Shown here in pieces: positions 44,717 to 53,597 of a DNA stretch of 64,000 nucleotides. The position numbers were made by a program, and so were the translations under genes. The stretch spans positions 310,001 through 374,000 of the forward strand of contig NZ_AWZU01000002.1 of the NCBI RefSeq assembly GCF_000472385.1, read 5' to 3'. The notes beneath the pieces are model-generated. The model was not told the origin of the DNA, did not search any database, and worked only from the letters and a program-made list of their open reading frames with translations. Within the stretch, counting starts at the first letter, position 1, and each line of letters opens with the position of its first letter. Source of the stretch: Bradyrhizobium sp. ARR65 (GTDB lineage: Bacteria > Pseudomonadota > Alphaproteobacteria > Rhizobiales > Xanthobacteraceae).

Positions 44717-44793
44717 CGAACTGGCCCGTTACTCTCGTCGAACGCGCCGAAGGTTGCGCGCAAGCCTACGGTCTCTCGAACATCGCGCGTGGG

Positions 44794-45309
44794 TTATTTC
44801 TTGCGGAAGCGATCCAGCCGCACCACCTCGGCGCCCTCGCTCGGCTTTGCCGGCTCTTCCGCAGGTTCCGCCGGAGCCGCCGGAGCGGCGAGGGGAGAAG
44901 CCGGGCCCGCAGGCGCTGCGGGAAGGTTTTGGGCCGCAGGTTCGGGCGCGGTCTCCGACTGCTCGAATTTCAGGCCGAACTGCACGGAAGGATCGAAGAA
45001 GCTCGTGATGGCGCTGAAGGGAACCGCAAGCCGTTCCGGGATTCCGCCAAACGACAGGCCGACCTCGAAGCGGTCCTCATACACCACCAGGTCCCAGAAC
45101 TGGTGTTGCAGGATGATGGTCATCTCGTCAGGATATTGCGCGAGCAGCCGCGGCGAGAGCTTCACGCCCTCCGCGCCGGAGATGAAAGTGATGAAAAAAT
45201 GATGTTCGCCGGGCAATCCGTGCGCGGCGGCATCGCTCAAAACCTTGCGCAACACCCCGCGCAGCGCGTCCCGCGCCAGCACATCGTATCTGATATGGTC
45301 GGTCGCCAT
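44794..45309 (-). CDS. sspB: SspB, ClpXP adaptor for ssrA-tagged proteins
   Basis: This 171-residue protein has the alphaproteobacterial SspB fold (RYDVLARDALRGVLRKVL; HHFFITFISGAEGVKLSPRLLAQYPDEMTIILQHQFWDLVV; FGGIPERLAVPFSAITSFFDPSVQFGL). It binds the N-terminal part of the ssrA tag and hands substrates to ClpXP. The C-terminus, after a flexible Pro/Ala/Glu linker, ends VVRLDRFRKK, the short basic end that docks ClpX in this family. The ssrA gene lies about 120 bases upstream on the same strand. Confidence 0.92.
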   Translation of the reverse strand: MATDHIRYDVLARDALRGVLRKVLSDAAAHGLPGEHHFFITFISGAEGVKLSPRLLAQYPDEMTIILQHQFWDLVVYEDRFEVGLSFGGIPERLAVPFSAITSFFDPSVQFGLKFEQSETAPEPAAQNLPAAPAGPASPLAAPAAPAEPAEEPAKPSEGAEVVRLDRFRKK

Positions 45310-45429
45310 GGTCGGGTCCCTGTCAGGTTCGTCTTACGCCGGCAAAACCGGTAGACCGGTCATTCCCAACTCCGGTCATCCGACTCGCCCTTCTCACTGC
45401 TTATGCTACTCCGGCGGTATTGGAAGGTC

Positions 45430-45811
45430 AGCAGCCGCCGCGGACAGAAATTGCGGCAGGTTCAGCCCGGGGGATAAGCAGGTGAAGTGGAGGCTTCTGT
45501 TGCCAGGTGCCTCCGAACCCCGCCTAGCGGAGCTTAACCCGCTAGGGCTTTAAAGTGGTCTTTCAAACTGCGTTACGCAGCCTGAGCAACCGGAGCATAG
45601 TTGTCGTTGGCAACTATTGCAGTAGCCCGATAACGGCGGAACAATACCGGGAAAAAGCTCGCCCTTTACGCCCTCGTCGATCCTGTTTCGCCCCCGCCGA
45701 AACCCACCTTTCAGGGGGTGGGCTTGGGTGGAGGCGCCGGGTACTGCCCCCGGGTCCGATAGGTTTATTGCGACGGCCGTTTATTTCCATAGCCGGCGAA
45801 CCGGCAGCCCC
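45430..45811 (-). ncRNA. ssrA: tmRNA, circularly permuted two-piece type
   Basis: On the minus strand the acceptor piece comes first (about 45811 to 45727), then a processed spacer (45726 to about 45696), then the coding piece from 45695 to roughly 45430. The tag frame at 45611-45573 encodes ANDNYAPVAQAA and a TAA stop. The 5' end GGGGGCGAAACAGGATCGACG (45695) pairs with CGCCTCC (45736-45730) over seven bases, with G:U at the third pair, the alanine identity mark. The T-arm is CCGGG-GGCAGTA-CCCGG. The acceptor end reads ACC then C, so CCA is not fully encoded. Outer ends are approximate. It rescues stalled ribosomes together with SmpB. Confidence 0.92.
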
Positions 45812-45817
45812 AATATA
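45812..45817 (-). promoter_or_regulatory. Likely -10 box of ssrA
   Basis: TATATT on the minus strand lies directly before the GGGGCTGCCGG that begins the acceptor piece. The 17-base spacer to CTGTTT gives only a weak -35, so only the -10 is proposed. Confidence 0.4.
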
Positions 45818-45915
45818 AGCGCAAACTTCAAGAAAAACAGTGCCGTAATGCCACGCTCGCCGGGAACACGCCAAATTGGCTTGGCGTCGGCGCGACTGCC
45901 GTCTACCCTGCCGGA

Positions 45916-46527
45916 ATGTCGTTGGATTCGCCGCCGGCCGCTGCCTCTCGGCCGGATCTTCCCTTAAGTACCGCCCAAGCTCCGCCCGGCCTTGTTGCGC
46001 TGTCTTTCGCGTTCGCCAAGATGTCGCTGGCCGGATTCGGCGGGGTCTTGCCGTTCGCCCGCCGCGCCATTGTTGAAGAACACCGCTGGATGACGGCGGA
46101 CGAGTTCAACGAGACGTTCGCGCTCTGCCATTTTCTGCCCGGTCCGAACATCGTGAACCTGTCGTTCGTGTTCGGTTCGCGCTTCCGGGGCTTCGTCGGT
46201 GGGGTTGCGGCCTTTGCCGGGCTGGTCGCGCCGCCGATGGTCTTGGTCATGGCGCTTGCAGCGCTTTACGCCCATTACGGCGATATCCCGGCGCTGCGCC
46301 GGGTTCTGGCGGGTATCTCCGGCGCGGCGATCGGGCTTTTGGTGGCGACCGTGTTTCGCATGCTGATGCCGCTGATCAAGAGGCGTGATGTCGCGGCGGT
46401 CCTGCTCATGGTCGCGGTCTTTGTCGCGATCGGGCTGGGACGGCTGCCGCTCCAGCTCGTGCTCCTGGTCGCCGTGCCAATCAGTCTCGCCATCACCCTT
46501 TACATGCGACGACGGGCCGTGACGTGA
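45916..46527 (+). CDS. Chromate transporter, first half (ChrA N-terminal type)
   Basis: This 203-residue membrane protein has SFAFAKMSLAGFGGVLPFARRAIVEEHRWMTADEFNETFALCHFLPGPNIVNLSFVFG, the N-terminal CHR domain signature, and about six membrane segments. Short CHR proteins work as pairs. The stop overlaps the second-half gene (GTGA). Chromate efflux is the family's known role; short CHR pairs may move other anions, and substrate is not shown. It starts divergently from ssrA, about 105 bases away. Confidence 0.85.
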   Translation: MSLDSPPAAASRPDLPLSTAQAPPGLVALSFAFAKMSLAGFGGVLPFARRAIVEEHRWMTADEFNETFALCHFLPGPNIVNLSFVFGSRFRGFVGGVAAFAGLVAPPMVLVMALAALYAHYGDIPALRRVLAGISGAAIGLLVATVFRMLMPLIKRRDVAAVLLMVAVFVAIGLGRLPLQLVLLVAVPISLAITLYMRRRAVT

Positions 46528-47057
46528 CCTCCGAGACGAATCCGATTTGGGCGCTGGTTTGGACCTTCGGCCTGATGTCGCTGTTTGCGGTCGGCGGCGC
46601 CAATGCCGCCATTCCGGAAATGCACCGCATCGCCGTCGATGTCATGCATTGGCTGACCGACAAGCAATTCGCCGACGTGTTTGCGATCTCGCAGCTCTCG
46701 CCGGGGCCGAACGTGCTGATCGTGACCCTGATCGGCTATGAGGTCGCCGGCTTCAACGGTGCATTTGCGGCGACGGTTGCGATGTGCCTGCCCACCGCGC
46801 TGCTTGCCTATGTCGTGAGCCGCGTGCTGCGCGGTTCGAAGGGTGCGCGCTGGCCCGCGCTTATCCAGGCCTCATTGGTGCCGCTGTCGATCGGCTTGAT
46901 GGGCGCGAGCGCGCTGGTCGTGGCGCAGGCCTCCGATCGAACCTGGCCTGCGGTCCTGCTTACCCTCGCCGCCGCCGTGCTTGCCTTTGCAACCCGGCTG
47001 AACCCGCTCTGGATCTTGCTCGCCGGCGGCGTTTTGGGTTTTGCTGGCATCGTCTAG
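46524..47057 (+). CDS. Chromate transporter, second half (ChrA C-terminal type)
   Basis: This 177-residue CHR domain protein reads LVWTFGLMSLFAVGGANAAIPEMHRIAVDVMHWLTDKQFADVFAISQLSPGPNVLIVTLIG, with about six membrane helices. GTG 46524 overlaps the stop of the first half, so the two are translated together and probably form the inverted heterodimer known for short CHR pairs. Confidence 0.85.
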   Translation: MTSETNPIWALVWTFGLMSLFAVGGANAAIPEMHRIAVDVMHWLTDKQFADVFAISQLSPGPNVLIVTLIGYEVAGFNGAFAATVAMCLPTALLAYVVSRVLRGSKGARWPALIQASLVPLSIGLMGASALVVAQASDRTWPAVLLTLAAAVLAFATRLNPLWILLAGGVLGFAGIV

Positions 47058-47154
47058 CGAAAGCCGCTAGGCAGGAGGGACCGAGCGGTGACGCAAGGTC
47101 CGAACAAATCCGAAATAAACTGGGCGCCAAGCCCGAATTCGGGGGGAGATATCG

Positions 47155-47655
47155 ATGAGTGACACGCCGGGCGGGCCGCCGCGCCAATCCGTCGCACCGA
47201 AATGGGTTCGGGGCCCGCAGGATTTCGTCGGCGGCATCGTCTTGATGGGCGTTGCGCTGTTCGCGCTCTGGGCTTCCAGCGATCTGCAGGGCATGCATGG
47301 CTTCACTTTCGGGCCCGGGACCGCGCCGCGCATGTTCGCCGTCCTGCTGCTTGGGCTGGGCGCTGCGGTGATGATCACCGGCCTTGTCAGCGAGGGGCCG
47401 AAGCTCGCCCATTATTCCTGGCGCGGCCCGCTGTTCGTTTCGCTCGCCATCATCTTCTTTGCCGTGGCGATCCGGCCGCTCGGGCTCGTGGTGTCGGGCT
47501 TCGCGGCCTTCCTGATCTCGGCGCTCGGCACGCCCGAGACCCGCTGGGTCGAGACCATTATCGTCGGCATTTGCCTCACGGTCGGCTGCGCGCTGCTCTT
47601 TCCTTACGTGCTGGGACTGCCGATGCCGTTGTTCCCGCAATTCCTGGTGCGGTGA
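47155..47655 (+). CDS. tctB: Tripartite tricarboxylate transporter, small membrane subunit TctB
   Basis: This 166-residue protein has four membrane segments (DFVGGIVLMGVALFALWAS; MFAVLLLGLGAAVMITGLV; and two more) with the FGPGTAPRMFAVLLLGLG motif of TctB. GGGGGGAGATATCG precedes the ATG. tctA follows after seven bases. No periplasmic TctC gene is next to them. Confidence 0.85.
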   Translation: MSDTPGGPPRQSVAPKWVRGPQDFVGGIVLMGVALFALWASSDLQGMHGFTFGPGTAPRMFAVLLLGLGAAVMITGLVSEGPKLAHYSWRGPLFVSLAIIFFAVAIRPLGLVVSGFAAFLISALGTPETRWVETIIVGICLTVGCALLFPYVLGLPMPLFPQFLVR

Positions 47656-47662
47656 GGGCGCA

Positions 47663-49174
47663 ATGGCCGATCTTTTTCACAACCTCATCCTCGGCTTTGG
47701 CGTCGCCGTCAGCCCGGTGAATCTGATGCTCTGCCTGATCGGCGCGCTGGTTGGCACGCTGGTCGGCGTGTTGCCCGGCATCGGCACCATCGCAACCGTC
47801 GCCATGTTGCTGCCGATCACCTTCGGCCTGCCGCCGGTCGGCGCGCTGATCATGCTGGCCGGCATCTATTACGGCGCCCAATATGGCGGTTCGACCACCT
47901 CGATCCTGGTCAACATCCCAGGCGAGGCGACCTCGGTGGTCACTACGCTGGACGGCTTTCAAATGGCGAAGCAGGGCCGGGCGGGTCCGGCGCTTGCGAT
48001 TGCCGCGATCGGCTCGTTCATCGCGGGCTGCGCGGCGACTGTGCTGATCGCGCTGCTCGGCGCGCCGCTCACGAAATTCGCACTCGCCTTTGGTCCGGCC
48101 GAGTATTTTTCCCTGATGGTGCTCGGCCTGATCTTCGCGGTGGTGCTCGCCAAGGGCAGCGTGTTGAAAGCGATCGCGATGATCGTGTTCGGCTTGCTGC
48201 TTTCGATGGTCGGCTCCGACATCGAAACCGGCGCCTCGCGCATGGCCTTCAACATTCCCGAGCTCGCCGACGGGCTCGGCTTCGCCACCGTCGCAATGGG
48301 CGTGTTCGGCTTTGCTGAGATCATCCGCAATCTCGACACCGGTGCGGAGATGGACCGAGAGCTGGTGCAGCAGAAGATCACCGGCCTGATGCCGACCAAG
48401 AAGGACATGATGGAGTCGCTGCCCGCGATCTTCCGCGGCACGGTGCTGGGCTCGATCCTCGGCATCCTGCCCGGCGGCGGCGCCGTGATCGCGTCCTTTG
48501 CGGCCTATACGTTCGAGAAGAAGATTTCGCGCGAGCCGCAAAAATTCGGCCGCGGTGCGATCTCGGGCGTGGCGGCGCCGGAAAGCGCCAACAACGCGGC
48601 GGCGCAAACCTCGTTCATTCCGTTGCTCACGCTGGGCATTCCGCCCAATGCGGTGATGGCGCTGATGGTCGGCGCCATGACCATCCACGGCATCGTGCCG
48701 GGACCGCAGGTGATGCAGAAGCAGCCGGATCTCGTCTGGGGCATGATTGCCTCGATGTGGATCGGCAACCTGATGCTGATCATCATCAACCTGCCGCTGG
48801 TCGGCATCTGGGTGCGGCTCCTGCGCGTACCCTACCGGTTGATGTTCCCGTCGATCGTCGTGTTCTGCGCCATCGGCATCTATTCGGTAAACAATGCGCC
48901 GGTCGATGTCATCCTCGCCGGCGCCTTCGGTCTCGTCGGCTATTGGCTGATCAAGCACGACTTCGAGCCGGCCCCGCTCCTGCTCGGCATGGTGCTGGGG
49001 CCGCTGATGGAAGAAAATCTGCGCCGCGCCCTTCTGATCTCGCGCGGCGACTGGAGCGTGTTCATCACCCGCCCCCTGTCGGCCGTGCTGATTGCCGCGG
49101 CCGCCGGGCTGCTGGTGCTGGCGGTATTGCCGACCCTGCGCCGCAAGCGCGACGAGGTGTTCGTGGAGGGATAG
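47663..49174 (+). CDS. tctA: Tripartite tricarboxylate transporter, large membrane subunit TctA
   Basis: This 503-residue protein has about 11 membrane segments. TctA signatures are GVLPGIGTIATVAMLLPITFGLPPVGALIMLAGIYYGAQYGGSTTSILVNIPGE and ESANNAAAQTSFIPLLTLGIPPNAVMALM. It is the transport channel for a carboxylate with a sodium or proton gradient. The binding protein that would set specificity must be encoded elsewhere. Confidence 0.9.
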   Translation: MADLFHNLILGFGVAVSPVNLMLCLIGALVGTLVGVLPGIGTIATVAMLLPITFGLPPVGALIMLAGIYYGAQYGGSTTSILVNIPGEATSVVTTLDGFQMAKQGRAGPALAIAAIGSFIAGCAATVLIALLGAPLTKFALAFGPAEYFSLMVLGLIFAVVLAKGSVLKAIAMIVFGLLLSMVGSDIETGASRMAFNIPELADGLGFATVAMGVFGFAEIIRNLDTGAEMDRELVQQKITGLMPTKKDMMESLPAIFRGTVLGSILGILPGGGAVIASFAAYTFEKKISREPQKFGRGAISGVAAPESANNAAAQTSFIPLLTLGIPPNAVMALMVGAMTIHGIVPGPQVMQKQPDLVWGMIASMWIGNLMLIIINLPLVGIWVRLLRVPYRLMFPSIVVFCAIGIYSVNNAPVDVILAGAFGLVGYWLIKHDFEPAPLLLGMVLGPLMEENLRRALLISRGDWSVFITRPLSAVLIAAAAGLLVLAVLPTLRRKRDEVFVEG

Positions 49175-49298
49175 CGCCGCACCCTCCAGCTCATCCCGAC
49201 CTTCGCGGCGTGAGCTTTGCCCGCCACGCCCCCGCAGGCGGAGAGGAGAACGCGAGTTCCGCCCTTGCCGTTTCCGGCCGGATGCTCATTTTTTCGGG

Positions 49299-49304
49299 TA
49301 TAAT
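49299..49304 (+). promoter_or_regulatory. Possible -10 box upstream of thyA
   Basis: TATAAT stands 80 bases before the thyA start in an otherwise GC-rich stretch, after TTTTTTCGGG. No good -35 box at 16-18 bases is seen, so the call is tentative. Confidence 0.35.
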
Positions 49305-49383
49305 TGCCTCGGGTGGGCCGAGTCGCGGTGCCAAGACGGCGTCCGGCCGGTAAGTTCGCCCTCTTTCCCAGGCAACGCGACCC

Positions 49384-50178
49384 ATGAACCAGTACCACGA
49401 CCTGCTCGAGCGCATCCTGTCTGACGGTGTGGAGAAGCATGACCGCACCGGCACCGGCACGCTGTCGATTTTTGGTCACCAGATGCGCTTCAACCTGCAG
49501 GCCGGCTTCCCGATGCTGACGACAAAGCGCCTGCCACTGAAGGCGATCGTGCATGAGCTGCTGTGGTTCCTCAAGGGCGACACCAACATCAAATATCTGC
49601 ACGAGCATGGCGTCACCATTTGGGACGAATGGGCCGATGCCAATGGCGATCTCGGCCCGGTCTACGGATCGCAATGGCGCTCGTGGCCGGCGCCGGATGG
49701 ACGCCAGATCGACCAGATCAGCAACGTTGTCGAGATGATCAAGAAAAATCCGGACTCGCGGCGGCTGATCGTCACTGCCTGGAATCCGGCCGAGGTCGAC
49801 AAGATGGCGCTGCCGCCGTGTCACTGCCTGTTCCAGTTCTATGTCGCAAGCGGCAGGCTTTCCTGCCAGCTCTATCAGCGCTCCGCGGACGTGTTCCTGG
49901 GCGTGCCCTTCAATATCGCCTCCTATGCACTGCTGACGATGATGGTCGCGCAGGTCACGGAGCTCAAACCCGGCGATTTCGTTCATTCACTGGGGGACGC
50001 GCATCTCTATTCCAACCATCTCGATCAGGCCCGACTGCAGCTCACCCGGCCGACGCGCCCCTTGCCGACCATGAAGATCAATCCCGAGGTGAAAGACATT
50101 TTCGGCTTCCGCTACGAGCATTTTAAGCTCGAGGGCTACGACCCGCACCCGCATATCAAGGCCGAAGTCGCGGTGTGA
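49384..50178 (+). CDS. thyA: Thymidylate synthase
   Basis: This 264-residue enzyme methylates dUMP to dTMP using 5,10-methylenetetrahydrofolate, producing dihydrofolate. The nucleophile is Cys146 in [10 protein letters not shown], and the dUMP-binding [23 protein letters not shown] is intact. The length equals that of E. coli ThyA. A GNAT gene follows, then folA, whose product recycles the dihydrofolate. The cluster is probably one transcript. Confidence 0.96.
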   Translation: MNQYHDLLERILSDGVEKHDRTGTGTLSIFGHQMRFNLQAGFPMLTTKRLPLKAIVHELLWFLKGDTNIKYLHEHGVTIWDEWADANGDLGPVYGSQWRSWPAPDGRQIDQISNVVEMIKKNPDSRRLIVTAWNPAEVDKMALPPCHCLFQFYVASGRLSCQLYQRSADVFLGVPFNIASYALLTMMVAQVTELKPGDFVHSLGDAHLYSNHLDQARLQLTRPTRPLPTMKINPEVKDIFGFRYEHFKLEGYDPHPHIKAEVAV

Positions 50179-50186
50179 GCGATTGA

Positions 50187-50669
50187 ATGTCTCTGACCAT
50201 CTCTCGCGCCCGCCCCGACGACGTGCCGCTCGTGCTGACGTTGGTGCGCGAACTCGCCGAGTATGAAAAGCTCTCGCACGAAGTCGAAGCGACCGAGGTG
50301 CTGATCGAGGCGGCGCTGTTTGCGGACGCGCCGCGATTGTTCTGCGAGATCGCGCGCTGGAACGGCGAGCCGGCCGGTTTTGCCGTGTGGTTTCTCAACT
50401 ACTCCACCTTTGCGGGGCGCTTCGGCATCTATCTCGAAGATCTGTTCGTCCGGCCGCCGTATCGCCGCAACGGCATCGGCAAGGCGCTGCTCGCCCATCT
50501 TGCGAAGACGTGCGTCGAGAACGGCTGGTCGCGCCTGCAATGGGCGGTGCTTGACTGGAACGCACCTTCGATCGAGTTCTACAAGTCGCTCGGCGCCGGC
50601 CTGATGGATGAGTGGACGCTGTGTCGCGTCACCGGGCCCGCGTTGCAAGCGCTCGCGGCGAAGGCTTGA
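50187..50669 (+). CDS. GNAT-family N-acetyltransferase
   Basis: This 160-residue protein has the acetyl-CoA loop RPPYRRNGIGKALLAHLAK and the downstream VLDWNAPSIEFYKSLGA, as in diamine/spermidine-type GNAT enzymes. ATG 50187 is eight bases after thyA, and folA begins five bases after its stop, so it is translated between the two folate genes. The acetyl acceptor is unknown. Confidence 0.88.
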   Translation: MSLTISRARPDDVPLVLTLVRELAEYEKLSHEVEATEVLIEAALFADAPRLFCEIARWNGEPAGFAVWFLNYSTFAGRFGIYLEDLFVRPPYRRNGIGKALLAHLAKTCVENGWSRLQWAVLDWNAPSIEFYKSLGAGLMDEWTLCRVTGPALQALAAKA

Positions 50670-50674
50670 AAGCG

Positions 50675-51187
50675 ATGGAAATCGTCCTCATCGCCGCGGT
50701 CGCCGAGAACGGGGTGATCGGCGCAAACAACGCGATTCCCTGGCGGCTGAAAAGCGATCTGCAACGCTTCAAGGCGATGACGATCGGCCGGCCCGTGATC
50801 ATGGGCCGCAAGACTTTCCTCTCGCTGAAGCGGCCGCTGCCGGGACGCACCAACATCGTCGTCACCCGTGATGCCGGCTTTCGCGCAAATGGTGCCGTCG
50901 TGACGATGTCGCTGGAGGACGCGAAAGCGGTGGCGCGCGGCGATGCGCTGCGGCGTTCGGTCGGCGAGATCGCGGTGATTGGCGGCGCGGATATCTACGC
51001 GCAGTGGATGCAGGACGCCGATCGCCTCGAAATCACCGAAGTGCATCTCCATCCCGAAGGCGATACCACCTTTCCGGTGATCGATGCGGCCTTGTGGGAA
51101 GAGGTGGCCCGCACGCGCCATCCCCCCGGGCCGGAGGACAGCGCGGCATTCTCCTATGTGACCTATCGGCGCAGGGCCAAGGGTTAG
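50675..51187 (+). CDS. folA: Dihydrofolate reductase
   Basis: This 170-residue enzyme reduces dihydrofolate to tetrahydrofolate with NADPH, replenishing the cofactor used by ThyA. Family marks: MEIVLIAAVAENGVIGANNAIPWRLKSDLQRFKAMTIGRPVIMGRKTF, and VIGGADIYAQWM. ATG 50675 is chosen because it gives the standard N-terminus; the frame from 50612 lies inside the GNAT gene. It is the target of trimethoprim in other bacteria. Confidence 0.95.
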   Translation: MEIVLIAAVAENGVIGANNAIPWRLKSDLQRFKAMTIGRPVIMGRKTFLSLKRPLPGRTNIVVTRDAGFRANGAVVTMSLEDAKAVARGDALRRSVGEIAVIGGADIYAQWMQDADRLEITEVHLHPEGDTTFPVIDAALWEEVARTRHPPGPEDSAAFSYVTYRRRAKG

Positions 51188-51305
51188 CAGGGCCAAGGGT
51201 TACAAGGGTTAACTGCGTTCGGTAATGTTTAATTTGACAAATATCGCCCCAAGCATAGCTGCTTGCGCTAAAGGCCGTAGAGGGGGCATTGCGAAGCTTG
51301 CGTTG

Positions 51306-51327
51306 TAAGGGAGGGGGGCGTCCCTTA
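51306..51327. promoter_or_regulatory. Inverted repeat in the hflK upstream region
   Basis: TAAGGGA and TCCCTTA are seven-base inverted arms eight bases apart, 65 bases before the hflK start. They could be an operator or the end of the folA transcript (no T-run follows). Nothing further can be said. Confidence 0.3.
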
Positions 51328-51391
51328 TAAGGCCTGACGGTATTGCGGGACCGAGCGATCAAGCCGTGGCTCCCGCGGAGGAGAGTATCGA

Positions 51392-52537
51392 ATGCCGTGG
51401 AAGAATCAGAGCGGAGGCCCCTGGGGCTCGGGTCCCAAGGGACCATGGGGCTCGGGCCCGCAACCGGTCGGGCCGCGGCCGCCCGATCTGGAAGAGCTTC
51501 TGCGCCGCGGCCAGGATCGTCTGCAGCAGCTATTGCCGGGCGGCTATTTCAGCGGCGTCGGTATCGCGCTGATCGCGCTCATCATCGTCGCGATCTGGCT
51601 GTTCTCCGGTATTTTCCGCGTGCAGTCCGAAGAGCTCGGCATCGTGCTTCGCTTCGGCAAATATGTCCGCGATGCGCAGCCGGGATTGAATTACCATCTG
51701 CCCTATCCGATCGAGACCGTGCTCCTGCCGAAGGCGCTGCGCGTCAACACCATCTCCATCGGCATGACGCTGATCGATGATCCGGCCCGGCGTGGCCGCT
51801 CGATCCGCGACGTGCCCGAGGAGAGCCTGATGCTGACGGGCGACGAGAACATCGTCGACGTCGACTTCACGGTGCTGTGGCGGATCAAGCCGAATGGTGC
51901 CGCCGACTTTCTCTTCAACATCCAGAATCCCGAAGGCACGGTGAAGGCGGTCGCGGAAAGCGCGATGCGCGAGGTGATCGGGCGCTCCAACATCCAGCCG
52001 ATCCTGACCGGCGCCCGCACCACCACCGAGCAGGCCGTCCAGCAGCTGATGCAGCGGACGCTCGACAGCTACGGCTCGGGAATCCAGATCACCCAGGTGC
52101 AGATGCAGAAGGTCGACCCGCCGGCACAGGTCATCGATTCCTTCCGCGACGTGCAGGCCGCGCGCGCCGACCTCGAACGGCTGCAGAACGAGGCGCAGAC
52201 CTATGCCAATCGCGTCGTGCCCGATGCCAGGGGCCGCGCCGCGAAGATCCTCCAGGACGCCGAGGGCTACAAGCAGCAGGCGATCGCCGAAGCCAAAGGC
52301 CAGAGCGCGCGCTTCCTGAAGGTCTATGAAGAGTATGCCAAGGCGAAGGACGTGACGCGGGAGCGCATCTATCTCGAGACCATGGAACGCATCCTCGGCG
52401 GCTCCGAGAAGCTGGTTTTCGACGGTGCGGCCGGCCACGGCATCGTTCCCTATCTGCCTTTGAACGAGCTGACGCCGCGGCGTCAGCCTCCGGCGACCAC
52501 CGGCTCGGCGCAGCAGTCCAGTGGAGTTACGAAATGA
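51392..52537 (+). CDS. hflK: HflK, SPFH-family membrane protease regulator
   Basis: This 381-residue inner-membrane protein has a Gly/Pro-rich cytoplasmic start, a membrane segment at about 54-74 (GVGIALIALIIVAIWLFSGI) and a periplasmic SPFH domain (RVQSEELGIVLRFGKYVRDAQPGLNYHLPYP). With HflC it forms a cage around FtsH that limits proteolysis. Its stop overlaps the hflC start (ATGA). GGAGGAGAGTATCGA precedes the ATG. Confidence 0.93.
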   Translation: MPWKNQSGGPWGSGPKGPWGSGPQPVGPRPPDLEELLRRGQDRLQQLLPGGYFSGVGIALIALIIVAIWLFSGIFRVQSEELGIVLRFGKYVRDAQPGLNYHLPYPIETVLLPKALRVNTISIGMTLIDDPARRGRSIRDVPEESLMLTGDENIVDVDFTVLWRIKPNGAADFLFNIQNPEGTVKAVAESAMREVIGRSNIQPILTGARTTTEQAVQQLMQRTLDSYGSGIQITQVQMQKVDPPAQVIDSFRDVQAARADLERLQNEAQTYANRVVPDARGRAAKILQDAEGYKQQAIAEAKGQSARFLKVYEEYAKAKDVTRERIYLETMERILGGSEKLVFDGAAGHGIVPYLPLNELTPRRQPPATTGSAQQSSGVTK

Positions 52538-53493
52538 AGTCTCCTGTTACAGGCATCATTGCGCTGGTGTTGCTGCTGCTCGTCGCCATCGTCGCCTATA
52601 GCTCGGTCTTTGCCGTGCAGCAGACGGAACAGGCGCTGGTGGTGCGGTTCGGCCGGCCGGTCGCCAGCGTTACCGACCCCGGCCTGCATTTCAAGGCGCC
52701 GTTCATCGATACCGTGATCCCGGTCGATCGGCGCATCCTTGATCTCGAGAACCCCTCGCAGGAAGTGATCGCCTCCGACCAGAAGCGGCTCGTTGTCGAC
52801 GCCTTCGCCCGTTACCGCATCAAGAATGCGCTGCGGTTCTATCAGAGCGTCGGCACGGTGCAGGCGGCGAACCTGCAATTGACCACGCTGCTCAACGCCG
52901 CGCTGCGGCGCGTGCTCGGCGAGGTCACCTTCATCGAGGTGGTGCGCGACGAGCGCGAAGCCCTGATGCAGCGCATCCGCAACCAGCTCGATCACGAGGC
53001 CGACGGTTACGGCATACAAGTGGTCGACGTCCGCATCCGCCGCGCTGATCTGCCCGAGCAGAACAGCCAAGCGGTCTATCAGCGGATGCAGACGGAGCGT
53101 CAGCGCGAAGCGGCCGAGTTCCGCGCCCAGGGCGGCCAGAAGGCCCAGGAAATCCGCGCCAATGCCGACCGCGAGGCAACCATCATCGAGGCGGAGGCGA
53201 GATCCCAGGCCGAGCGCACCCGCGGCGAGGGCGATGCCGAGCGCAACCGGCTGTTTGCCGAGGCCTACAGCAAGGATCCCGATTTCTTCGCCTTCTATCG
53301 CTCGATGGGGGCTTACGAGGCCGGGCTAAAGAGCAGCGACACCCGCTTCCTGCTGCGGCCGGACTCCGACTTTTTCCGCTACTTCAACAACCCCTCGGGT
53401 AAGATGACGGCGGAAGGGTCGGCAGCACCTGCTACCAGCGGGGCCGCCGCAGCGCCTGGCGCACCGGCGACCAGCCCCTCGCCGAAGCCCTGA
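52534..53493 (+). CDS. hflC: HflC, SPFH-family membrane protease regulator
   Basis: This 319-residue partner of HflK starts with a membrane segment (ITGIIALVLLLLVAIVAYSSVF) followed by the SPFH domain (QQTEQALVVRFGRPVASVTDPGLHFKAPF) and a long coiled coil (AEFRAQGGQKAQEIRANADREATIIEAEARSQAERTRGEGDAERNR). The tail is Pro/Ala/Ser-rich. A DUF2065 gene follows, then degP. Confidence 0.93.
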   Translation: MKSPVTGIIALVLLLLVAIVAYSSVFAVQQTEQALVVRFGRPVASVTDPGLHFKAPFIDTVIPVDRRILDLENPSQEVIASDQKRLVVDAFARYRIKNALRFYQSVGTVQAANLQLTTLLNAALRRVLGEVTFIEVVRDEREALMQRIRNQLDHEADGYGIQVVDVRIRRADLPEQNSQAVYQRMQTERQREAAEFRAQGGQKAQEIRANADREATIIEAEARSQAERTRGEGDAERNRLFAEAYSKDPDFFAFYRSMGAYEAGLKSSDTRFLLRPDSDFFRYFNNPSGKMTAEGSAAPATSGAAAAPGAPATSPSPKP

Positions 53494-53597
53494 ACGGCCC
53501 CAGTTGATCGACAGTTGACAGCGGCGGCGCGAACCTTTTCGTTCGCGCCCGCCCAAGAGCAACAAGGAAAACACATGAAGCGGGAGGTTCCATTCCG

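Noticed and set aside
45555..45967. Several short frames in the region between sspB and the chromate genes
   Set aside because: They cover the structured tmRNA gene and its promoter; none has a recognisable product.
47576..48958. 460-residue minus-strand frame across tctA
   Set aside because: It is antisense to TctA, with Asp/Arg/His-rich low-complexity composition typical of shadow frames.
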